A stretch of DNA of 64,000 nt. Source: Thiosocius sp963759055 (GTDB lineage Bacteria > Pseudomonadota > Gammaproteobacteria > Chromatiales > Chromatiaceae). Of this stretch, positions 26,124-34,025 are shown one piece after another (position 1 is the first letter of the stretch; the number at the start of each line of letters is the position of its first letter). The notes under the pieces are model-generated. The model did not search any database. It saw only the letters and a list, made by a program, of their open reading frames with translations, and was not told the DNA's origin. The position numbers and the translations under genes are program-made. The stretch lies in contig CAVWYD010000004.1 in NCBI GenBank assembly GCA_963759055.1, positions 46,180 through 110,179 on the forward strand. The letters run 5' to 3'.

Positions 26124-27139
26124 CGGCCCGCGCCCCCCCGGCCGAACACCCTGGGTTGGGTGTAGCGGTCGATCAGCGGGGTGGCCGCATTCATCAGCAG
26201 GATGGCGTACATAACGCCTTCGGGGAATCCGCCGAAGATCCGGATCAGGACCACCAGCAGGCCTATACCCACACCGAATATCCATGCGCCGCGGGGCGTG
26301 ATGGGCGAGGAGACCGGATCGGTCGCCATGTAGAAGGCACCGATGAGCAGGCTGCCCGCGAGAATCGAGAAAAGCGGTCCCGGGTATCGGTCGGGGCCGA
26401 CCAGGTATAAGACGGTCGTGAGCGCGGCGACCGACAGCAGTATGCTGGCCGGGATACGCCAGTCGATCACCCGCCGCCACAGCATGTAGGCGCCGCCCAA
26501 CAGGAGCAGCAGGCTGCTGGTCTCGCCGATGCATCCGGAGATATTGCCGATCAGCAGGTTCGACAGGGAGGTATCCTGATATTCGAATTTCATCAGTCCC
26601 AGGGGTGTGGCGGACGAAACGCCGTCGTACTCGACATGCATAAAGGGCAGTGCGAGGTTACTGGCATGCAGCTGGAAAAAGTCGGCCGGGCCGCCGGGCG
26701 GGCTCCAGGTGGTCATGGCGTTGGGAAAGGTGGCCTGAAGAAAAGCACGGCCGACCAGAGTCGGATTGAACAGGTTCTGACCCAGCCCACCCCAGATCAG
26801 TTTGCCCAGCCCGATGCCGACCGCACCGCCGACGAAGGCCATCCACAGGGGCAGGCTGGGCGGGAGCGTCAGCCCCAGAAGCAGGCCGGTCAGGAAACCA
26901 CTGCCGTCGAGCAGACGCGGGCGCCGCATCTCTTCCGGCGTGAACAACCATTCGGTCATGACGCTGCCTAGGATGCTCGCGCTGAGCACCAGTAGTCCGC
27001 TGAGACCGAAGAACCAGAGCCCCGCCAGGGTCGCCGGCAGCAGGGCGAGCAGCACGTCGAGCATGGCGCTCCGGGTGGTCAACTGCTGTTTGAGCAGTGG
27101 TGCGGCCTGCAGCAGAAGCCGCGGATCTTCGGTGCTCAT
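26120..27139 (-). CDS. rnfD: Electron transport complex subunit RnfD
   Basis: Start at ATG 27139 overlapping the rnfC stop (ATGA). The roughly 339-residue protein has nine or so membrane helices, the signature GGLGQNLFNPTLVGRAFL and the covalent FMN-Thr site in DGVSSATPLGLM. Here the usual SGAT reads SSAT but the Thr is kept. It works with RnfG in the flavin relay. Confidence 0.94.
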   Translation of the reverse strand: MSTEDPRLLLQAAPLLKQQLTTRSAMLDVLLALLPATLAGLWFFGLSGLLVLSASILGSVMTEWLFTPEEMRRPRLLDGSGFLTGLLLGLTLPPSLPLWMAFVGGAVGIGLGKLIWGGLGQNLFNPTLVGRAFLQATFPNAMTTWSPPGGPADFFQLHASNLALPFMHVEYDGVSSATPLGLMKFEYQDTSLSNLLIGNISGCIGETSSLLLLLGGAYMLWRRVIDWRIPASILLSVAALTTVLYLVGPDRYPGPLFSILAGSLLIGAFYMATDPVSSPITPRGAWIFGVGIGLLVVLIRIFGGFPEGVMYAILLMNAATPLIDRYTQPRVFGRGGAGR

Positions 27140-28479
27140 CGATCTCCGGCCCCGGGTTGGCGCAGTTGCGACTTGGCGGTACGGATCAGTTGGACGATCG
27201 GAATCCGTGACGGGCAGGCGTAGGTGCAGGAACCGCATTCGACGCAGTCCATGACGAAATAGTTTTCCATCTCTTCATACAGCCGCGCCTTGGCGAGTCG
27301 GGCGAGCCGGGACGGATTGAGAAAGTAGGGGCAGGCCTCCAGGCAGCGGCCACAGCGGATACAGGGATATTCCCTGGGTCGGAAGTTGCCGCCCTCGGTG
27401 AATGCGAGGATGCCGGAGGTGCCCTTCAGGACCGGCACGTCCAGACTTGCGATGGGCATCCCCATCATCGGGCCGCCCATGACGAGTTCTATCGCATCGT
27501 CCTTGAGGCCACCGCAATAATTCAGCACCTCGCGCACCGGGGTTCCCAGGGGCACGATCAGGTTCGAGGGATTGACGACACCGGGTCCCGAGACGGTGAG
27601 GATGCGCTCGATCAGCGGAGCCCCGGTTTCGAACCAGTCGGCGATGGCCACAACCGTGCCGACGTTGTTCACTGCGATGCCCAGGTCCCGCGGCAGCTCG
27701 CCTGCCGGAACCTCTTTGTCGTAGATGGCCTTGATCAGCATCTTTTCCGCGCCCTGCGGATATTTCACTTCCAGCGGCACGATGCTGATCGGCTGTGATG
27801 GTTTTAGTTCGCCCTGCAGGGCGGTGATCGCATCCGGCTTGTTGAGTTCGACGCCGATGGTCGCCTCACGTGCACCCAGGTTGTGCAGGATGATCTCGAT
27901 GCCGTGCAGCACTGCATCCGGTCGCTCGACCATCAGGCGGTGATCATTGGTCAGGAAAGGCTCACATTCGGCGCCATTCACCAGTAGATGATCGATCCGC
28001 TGGCCCTCTGGAATGGAATATTTGACATGGCTGGGGAAGGCGGCTCCGCCCATACCGACGATGCCGGCAAGTTGTACCTGGGCGACGAAGTCTTCCCCTG
28101 TCAGATTCCGCCAGTCCACAGGCCGCCTCGGATCGAGCCGCTGGGTCGCGTAAGGGTCGGTCTCTATTTCGATCGAGCGGGCAAACACACCTCCGGGGAA
28201 ACGGCGGTTGGCGATGGCAATGACCCGGCCCGTGACAGGGCTGTGCAGGCTGGTCGATACGAAGGCCCCGGGCTCGGCAATCAGTTGGCCTCGCCGCACG
28301 CGGTCACCGACCTCGACCACGGGTATGGCCGCCGCACCCAGGTGCTGATTCAGCGGCATCACGTAGCGGCCGACGAACGGCATCCGCTGGGTTGGAAGGT
28401 CCGCCGTCCGCTCTTTGAATCCCTCAGGATGGACGCCGTGGGCGAAGCCGCGTCGCAAGAAGGCCGGCAGCACGTTCAA
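27136..28479 (-). CDS. rnfC: Electron transport complex subunit RnfC
   Basis: A 447-residue soluble subunit with the NADH/FMN-binding region (GIVGMGGAAFPSHVK, VNGAECEPFLTNDHRLM) and two [4Fe-4S] motifs at the C-terminus (CIRCGRCLEACPYF and CVECGSCTYACPSRIP). The start overlaps the stop of the PFOR-like gene (ATGA), so RnfC is translated in direct coupling with it. RnfC is the NAD(H) module of Rnf. It is short compared with enterobacterial RnfC, which carries a long repeat tail. Confidence 0.95.
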   Translation of the reverse strand: MNVLPAFLRRGFAHGVHPEGFKERTADLPTQRMPFVGRYVMPLNQHLGAAAIPVVEVGDRVRRGQLIAEPGAFVSTSLHSPVTGRVIAIANRRFPGGVFARSIEIETDPYATQRLDPRRPVDWRNLTGEDFVAQVQLAGIVGMGGAAFPSHVKYSIPEGQRIDHLLVNGAECEPFLTNDHRLMVERPDAVLHGIEIILHNLGAREATIGVELNKPDAITALQGELKPSQPISIVPLEVKYPQGAEKMLIKAIYDKEVPAGELPRDLGIAVNNVGTVVAIADWFETGAPLIERILTVSGPGVVNPSNLIVPLGTPVREVLNYCGGLKDDAIELVMGGPMMGMPIASLDVPVLKGTSGILAFTEGGNFRPREYPCIRCGRCLEACPYFLNPSRLARLAKARLYEEMENYFVMDCVECGSCTYACPSRIPIVQLIRTAKSQLRQPGAGDR

Positions 28480-31400
28480 TGCGAACCGCCTCCCTGTTTG
28501 GCCTTGTCCCCCGCAGCGTATCCGGCCAGTTGCATCATGCGCTCGCGCATCTCGACACGGGTTTTTTCAAGCATCTCGGCCTGGAGCGCTTCGATGCGCG
28601 ACTCGTATTCGGCCCGCAGGGACGCCAGTTCCGCCTCATGGTCCGCGGCGACCTGGTCCCTTGCGGCCTGTTCGACACGCGCCGTGAAGGGCGTGACGAG
28701 CCCGGCGACTTCCTGCAGCACGCGCCAGGTCTGCAGCCTTTCTTCGCTGATGCGTACAAGGTCCGGGGCCACCTTGAATCGCTGGGCCGATCCGACCGCC
28801 CCCGGTCCAGATACGAAAGGCGTGTGGCCAACACGCGCCGAATCGTCGAGCGCGAGATACTCGCTGATCGTGAGCGGGTTCGGCTCGGCCTCCTGCAGCG
28901 GGGTGAAATAGCCGGAAAAACGGCGCTCGCCCAGCGCCCAGGACGCCGGCGTCGGGGTGTCTGCATCGGTATCACCGGCCCACGGCGCAAGCGGTTGCGG
29001 ATTGCCCTCCAGACTGAGGCGGGAACCGAACACGCCCTCGGCCAGGGGGTCGTATAAAAACAATGGGAAGATCCGTGATTCCATCGCCAGACGCGCACGT
29101 TGCAGGGTATGTTCGGTCGCAAAGCCATGACGGCGCGGACTCGGTGCGTGCAGGTGCAACAATGCCGGGCCTTCGAAGGCCAGCGCCGTCTGTAGGCAGT
29201 GCATGAGATGGGTGGGTGTTGCGAGCGAGGTCTGGGCGATACAGGCCTGGCGCCGGGCCAGCGTCATCAGGGCCAGATTAATGCCGGGGTCGTCCACGGC
29301 ACTCAGGCGCGTGTTGAGCGACACCTCGGTGGCGAGTCCCAGGTCCAGCTCGCTGAGCAGCATCAGCTTGATCGGCAGGTCCGAACCCAGAAGCTTGTCG
29401 ATCTGGGAGAGTCCGCCGCCGCGCAGGAGGTCGCCACCACCAATCACGAACAGGGGCGGACAGAGCGCCCGCTCTTCGGATGTGAGATCGCGCCAGCTCA
29501 GGTGCTCGAGCTGCGGGCCTTCGCGCGCGGCGTCCGCCGGGTGCTCCAGTTCGAGCCGCGCCTGGCGCATCAGCCGGAAACCGTCGGTCGATTGCCGCAG
29601 CTGGCCCTCCAGCAGCCCGACCGCCAACTGGGCGCCATCCCTTGTCAGGTCCAGTACCGCCGGTGTCGCGAAGGGATTATTGGGGAACACGCCGGCCCAT
29701 GCGGCGACCGATCCTGCCGAGAGCACCATACCCAACCTTGCGCGTCCGAGTCCCTGAGGTCCTTCGTCCAGTCGCCATGCCAGGTTGTCGAGATTTTTCG
29801 CCAGATGCACCAGCCGACGCAGACGGCGGGCGTCGATGTTGCTATTGATCGAACGCTCGGCGGTGGCAATGAAGTCGCTGAGCATCGCCTGCCTGGTTTC
29901 GACGGCGTCGAGCCCGTGGGCCAGCGCATCCAGGTCGTCTGCGGGCAGGGCGTCGGCCAGGATCTCCCGGATCATGGCGGAGACTTTCTTTCTCGAAGTG
30001 CGAACCTCGCTCACGAAAGCGTCGACAGCCGGGCGTTGTCGGGATTCGGCGACGGTCATGGCCAGTCGCATTGCCAGGCGTTCACCCGAGCCTGGCTCAG
30101 CAGCATCACCGCCGGCCAGGGAAGCGCTATGACGGCGTGTCAGCAGGTTCGCCGCCAGGGCCCCGAGCCTGGGGTCATCGGCAACCCTTGCCACGGTGGC
30201 CGGCGCGGTATCGGGCAGTTGCTCCCAGGCGCGCCATATGCTGCGCGCATCGGTCAGCGTCTTTCGGGTTTGCGAGGCGGATGTGAGTGCGCCCGGCTCG
30301 CAGGCAGAGATGCAGATTCCACAGCTCTTGCACGCGTCCGTATTGACCGCCAGGAACAGCAGTGCCGTGTCGCCCTTTGCGGTCTTGCCGTTGTTCGGAA
30401 AGAAGGGGGCGGTCGTCACCACGGGCAGGCAGGCGACGGCCGCCTGCACCTGTTCGACCGCCGATGACACGCTTTGCCTGCGCTCTGGTGGCAACGGCAT
30501 TTTCTCCTGAAGCCAGGCCGAGGCCTCGTTCAACAGCTCGCCGAGATTTGCCGCAACGGCATCGTGACTGCTGCACTGGCTGGTGATCCGGGCTGCCAGT
30601 TTGGAGGCGACCGGTCGCAGTGCGTCTGCACCGATGCGGCCGATCACCGCATCGAGCAGGTTGCCCGGGGTCAGGGCGAGGGCACCGACGGCCCCATCCG
30701 GGCATTGACTCCAGCAGTCACCGCAGCCGTTGCACAGGGCAGGGTCCAGGGTGGGGAGGCTGTCACGCAGCGGGCTCAGATCTCTGAAGGTGGAGGAAAG
30801 GGGCGGCATCGCCCCGGTCGCAAGATAGGGGTCCGGCGTAAGCTCGTTCGATTCACCGTTCCTGTACAGGACGCCAACCTGATCCCAAAACCTGGGCAGA
30901 CTGTCGTAGGTGTCGTCGATACTGCGCAACTTTCGTACCGCCAGGGGGGCTTCGTCTTCGCCGCGTCGGACTGGGGTGGGGGCGGCCTTGAGTGTGCCGC
31001 TGTCCAGGCGATGGACCCTTTCGAGCCCCTCGCGGAAACTGTTCAGACGCAGCGCGCGCTGCGCTGCCGGTGAATCTTGCAGGACCTGTTCGCGGACGCT
31101 CAGTAGACGGCGGGCTTTGAGGTCGGCCAGATCTGCATCCAGTAGGGCACCGAAAATCGCGCCCAACAGATAATCATTGTGCGCGCGACGTGATGCCTCC
31201 GGATCGCCGGGCAGCGCCTCGAAAGCGGTGATGCGATACAGGCTGGCCTTGCTGCGACGCAGGCTGGCGACCAGGTCCGACGGCAGCTCGGTGCCGGGGC
31301 CGGAATCCTCGAGGAGCAGAAGTCCGTCCGCTTTCAGTCCGGCCAGGGGTTCGATCTGGAGCGGTGCTGCCTCTGCCGTCAGCAGCAAAAGATCCACGGG

Positions 31401-33092
31401 CATCTGGGCACCGGGGTCACGCAGGCCCTCGGGTGCGCAGGTGAATCGGTCGATGCAACAACCTCCCCAGGGTTCAGGGGTCAGGTCGGGGTGGCTGCGA
31501 AGCTGGCCATCCGAAACCAGTTGCAGCAAGCTGGCAGCCTCCAGCGCCAGGCCCTCGCCACTCTGGCCGGAGATGCGGTGGACGGCCACAGTCAGGGCCT
31601 CTGCGGGGCGCAGATCCGGGGTCTCAGCGGCACTCGCCAGTCCGAGCGCGGCGATGTCCGGATATTCACGGCGGAGCCGGTCCAGCAGCACCTGGCGCTT
31701 CGGGTAGGCACTTGCGGCGTGGGAGAAGGAGACGCCGAGATAGATCTTCGACTGTTCTATACCGTCGACCCCGGTGCATAGCTCGATAAGGTCGGCCCCG
31801 CGCAGCGGCAGACCGCCGAGCCCGTAGATCACCGACTGGGTGCGCGGGCAGTCGGCCTCCGCAATGGCCGGATAGTCGGGATGAATCTGGACGCCGGGGC
31901 GGCTGTTCTCCAGCGATCGGACGAGGGCTGCCTGCAGTTCGCGCATGAGCGGCGGGGCTTCGGCCGCGGGGCTGTCCATGCGTTCCAGAACGAACACCCG
32001 CTGCTTGCGCTTGAGCAGCTCGGCGATGCGGGCACCGGGAAACGGCCGCAGCGAGCGCAGGCCCAAGACACCAACCCTGAGTTTATGCGCTGACTTCAGA
32101 TGGTCGGCGACCGCCTCTGCGGTTTCGATCGCAGCTCCCTGGACGACCATGACCATGCTGGCTTCGTCCACCCTGTGCGTGGAAACGGCCTGATGCTGAC
32201 GGCCGGTATGTTCTGCAAACTGCGTGAGTGACTGTTGCAGCGCTGTATCCAGGTGCTGCTCGATAAAGACATGATCGGCGGCCTTGCCCAGCCCCCAACT
32301 CGCTGTGGACTGGGTCCCTCCCAGAAGCACGGATCGGTCCGGGTCGTACCAGCTGGGTATGCGACGACGGCGTTCGCCAAACAGCAACTTCTGCGCGGGC
32401 GTGGAAGCGGGAACCGCGTCGTCGGCACCACCGAGATACCTCTCCACCAGTTTGCGGTCCGGCAGTCGGACATCCTGCACGGCAAGGGCCGTCTGCTCTG
32501 CGTCCATGACCACCAGGCCCGGGATCAGGGTCTGTTCGGCCAGCCGGCGCGCGATCAGTGTGAAATCGACGGCCTCCTGCACGTTGGCGGCGAACAGCAT
32601 GAAACAACCGCTGTCGGCACTCATATGAAAGACTTCGTGACCGCTACCCATGGCCGATGCGTGCCCGGCCAGGGCGCGGTTGCTCAGATGCACGACCAGT
32701 GGCAGGTGACGTCCGGCGGCGCTGGCCAGCAGGTCCTGGGCCGAGGCCAGATCGGCGGACGACAGGAATGTCGTGGCACGAATTCCAGACAGAGAGAGGC
32801 CAATAGCGGTCGCCAGTGCCCCCCTGGGCCCATCCGCCGTGCAGCTTACGAGCCGGTCTCCGATCGGGTCTGCAGCGAATCGCAGTTGTTCCGCGCGCCA
32901 GGCCAGATCGGCGGTGTCGGCCGGGTAGGAGGCACCCAGACCGGCGCCCTCGCTGACACTCGCCTCGGTAACGGCGACTGCGGTATTTCCGTCGAGCGTC
33001 GTCACGGTCCCGGCATAGGGACCCCGGTCGCGCGCAGGGCTTCCCAGGATCTGTCTCAGCAGCCGCAGCGCGGTACTAGCGAAGCTGGGCAT
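28476..33092 (-). CDS. Giant pyruvate:ferredoxin oxidoreductase-like protein in the rnf operon
   Basis: At 1538 residues it is well above the usual 1170-1200 of PFOR. In order: a domain I-like region (about 20-250), a domain II-like region (about 290-430), a gamma-type domain (about 440-620, IYLGVSFSHAASAYPKRQ), two [4Fe-4S] motifs (CNGCGDCWSQCPDG at about 800 and CKSCGICISACEPG at about 930), a long helical insertion, a TPP-type domain (about 1190-1400) and a C-terminal coiled coil. The TPP/Mg site is eroded: where PFOR has GDG and a conserved Asn, this protein has IGGGDLLRGGG and LSELDLGLATE. It is probably not an ordinary pyruvate oxidoreductase; it may feed electrons to Rnf or act as scaffold. 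It overlaps rnfB by 17 nt and rnfC by 4 nt. Confidence 0.75.
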   Translation of the reverse strand: MPSFASTALRLLRQILGSPARDRGPYAGTVTTLDGNTAVAVTEASVSEGAGLGASYPADTADLAWRAEQLRFAADPIGDRLVSCTADGPRGALATAIGLSLSGIRATTFLSSADLASAQDLLASAAGRHLPLVVHLSNRALAGHASAMGSGHEVFHMSADSGCFMLFAANVQEAVDFTLIARRLAEQTLIPGLVVMDAEQTALAVQDVRLPDRKLVERYLGGADDAVPASTPAQKLLFGERRRRIPSWYDPDRSVLLGGTQSTASWGLGKAADHVFIEQHLDTALQQSLTQFAEHTGRQHQAVSTHRVDEASMVMVVQGAAIETAEAVADHLKSAHKLRVGVLGLRSLRPFPGARIAELLKRKQRVFVLERMDSPAAEAPPLMRELQAALVRSLENSRPGVQIHPDYPAIAEADCPRTQSVIYGLGGLPLRGADLIELCTGVDGIEQSKIYLGVSFSHAASAYPKRQVLLDRLRREYPDIAALGLASAAETPDLRPAEALTVAVHRISGQSGEGLALEAASLLQLVSDGQLRSHPDLTPEPWGGCCIDRFTCAPEGLRDPGAQMPVDLLLLTAEAAPLQIEPLAGLKADGLLLLEDSGPGTELPSDLVASLRRSKASLYRITAFEALPGDPEASRRAHNDYLLGAIFGALLDADLADLKARRLLSVREQVLQDSPAAQRALRLNSFREGLERVHRLDSGTLKAAPTPVRRGEDEAPLAVRKLRSIDDTYDSLPRFWDQVGVLYRNGESNELTPDPYLATGAMPPLSSTFRDLSPLRDSLPTLDPALCNGCGDCWSQCPDGAVGALALTPGNLLDAVIGRIGADALRPVASKLAARITSQCSSHDAVAANLGELLNEASAWLQEKMPLPPERRQSVSSAVEQVQAAVACLPVVTTAPFFPNNGKTAKGDTALLFLAVNTDACKSCGICISACEPGALTSASQTRKTLTDARSIWRAWEQLPDTAPATVARVADDPRLGALAANLLTRRHSASLAGGDAAEPGSGERLAMRLAMTVAESRQRPAVDAFVSEVRTSRKKVSAMIREILADALPADDLDALAHGLDAVETRQAMLSDFIATAERSINSNIDARRLRRLVHLAKNLDNLAWRLDEGPQGLGRARLGMVLSAGSVAAWAGVFPNNPFATPAVLDLTRDGAQLAVGLLEGQLRQSTDGFRLMRQARLELEHPADAAREGPQLEHLSWRDLTSEERALCPPLFVIGGGDLLRGGGLSQIDKLLGSDLPIKLMLLSELDLGLATEVSLNTRLSAVDDPGINLALMTLARRQACIAQTSLATPTHLMHCLQTALAFEGPALLHLHAPSPRRHGFATEHTLQRARLAMESRIFPLFLYDPLAEGVFGSRLSLEGNPQPLAPWAGDTDADTPTPASWALGERRFSGYFTPLQEAEPNPLTISEYLALDDSARVGHTPFVSGPGAVGSAQRFKVAPDLVRISEERLQTWRVLQEVAGLVTPFTARVEQAARDQVAADHEAELASLRAEYESRIEALQAEMLEKTRVEMRERMMQLAGYAAGDKAKQGGGSH

Positions 33093-33939
33093 ATCGGTTC
33101 TCGCTGGGGTGGTTGCTCATGTCTCCGTCGTCGAACTGGGCGGCGTCCAGCCATTGGATTGCGCCCGTGGGGCAGCGGTGGGTCGCTTCGGGCAATGCCG
33201 GCCCGCCGGCTGAATAGTCGACCAGCGGCAGGTTGTCCACCATGCGCACCAGCCCGGGGGCTGCATCCGCAGCGCAGCGACCGCAGGCGTCGCAGGCAAC
33301 GGTGCACAGCGCCATCGCGGCATCTCCGCCCAAAGGCGAGCTACATTGCACGAACAGTTTGTGTTTGAGCGGAGTCAGTACGAAAAGGTTACGGGGGCAG
33401 TCGTCCACGCAATCACGGCAGGCGGTGCACTTGTCGATATCCACGATTGGCAGGCCGTTGCGGTTCATCTCTATGGCACCGAAGATGCAGGACACCTTGC
33501 AGTCACCGAGGCCGAGGCAGCCCCATGAACATCCCTTGCCGCCGCCGGACACTACGGAGGCTGCACGGCAGGTATCGAAGCCCCAGTATTCTGCTATCTG
33601 ATGAGCCTGGGCTTTGCCACCGGCGCATCGCAGGCGGGCCACCTGGCGCTCCTGTTCTCCCGGGTCGACATCGAGCAGGTCCGCAACCGCCTCCACCGTA
33701 TCGTCCGAGGCGACAGTGCACTGGCTGGGTCGGGCTTTACCGAGCACCAGCTGCTCCGCGAACGCGTGGCAACCGGGTTGGCCGCAGGCCCCGCAATTGG
33801 AGCCTGGCAACAATTCCTCCGTCTGCTCGACCAGCGGGTCTTCCTGAACCTTCAGAAAACGATAGGCAAGCGCGAGGATGACGGCGAAAAACAGCCCCAG
33901 TCCAGCCATGACGAGTGGTGCGAAAACAAAGCTGCTCAT
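33076..33939 (-). CDS. rnfB: Electron transport complex subunit RnfB
   Basis: Start at ATG 33939 (MSSFVFAPLVMAGL); the longer frame has no support. It has an N-terminal membrane helix, the [4Fe-4S] domain LLPGSNCGACGQPGCHAFAEQ and further ferredoxin motifs (CSWGCLGLGDCKVSC, CTACRDCVDDCP, CTVACDACGRCAAD). It is the ferredoxin-accepting subunit of Rnf. It is placed away from rnfA, next to the PFOR-type genes, unlike the enterobacterial order. Confidence 0.94.
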   Translation of the reverse strand: MSSFVFAPLVMAGLGLFFAVILALAYRFLKVQEDPLVEQTEELLPGSNCGACGQPGCHAFAEQLVLGKARPSQCTVASDDTVEAVADLLDVDPGEQERQVARLRCAGGKAQAHQIAEYWGFDTCRAASVVSGGGKGCSWGCLGLGDCKVSCIFGAIEMNRNGLPIVDIDKCTACRDCVDDCPRNLFVLTPLKHKLFVQCSSPLGGDAAMALCTVACDACGRCAADAAPGLVRMVDNLPLVDYSAGGPALPEATHRCPTGAIQWLDAAQFDDGDMSNHPSENRYAQLR

Positions 33940-34025
33940 GGTGACCGCACGCCCGTTCCCGGAGTCGGGGTGATGCAATGAAAAGCTGTCAATGGTTTGT
34001 GCGCGTGCATGATGGCGACCGGTGG

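Noticed and set aside
29199..30467. Long plus-strand frames within 28.5-33.4 kb
   Set aside because: They lie opposite the PFOR-like and RnfB genes, whose motifs are unambiguous.
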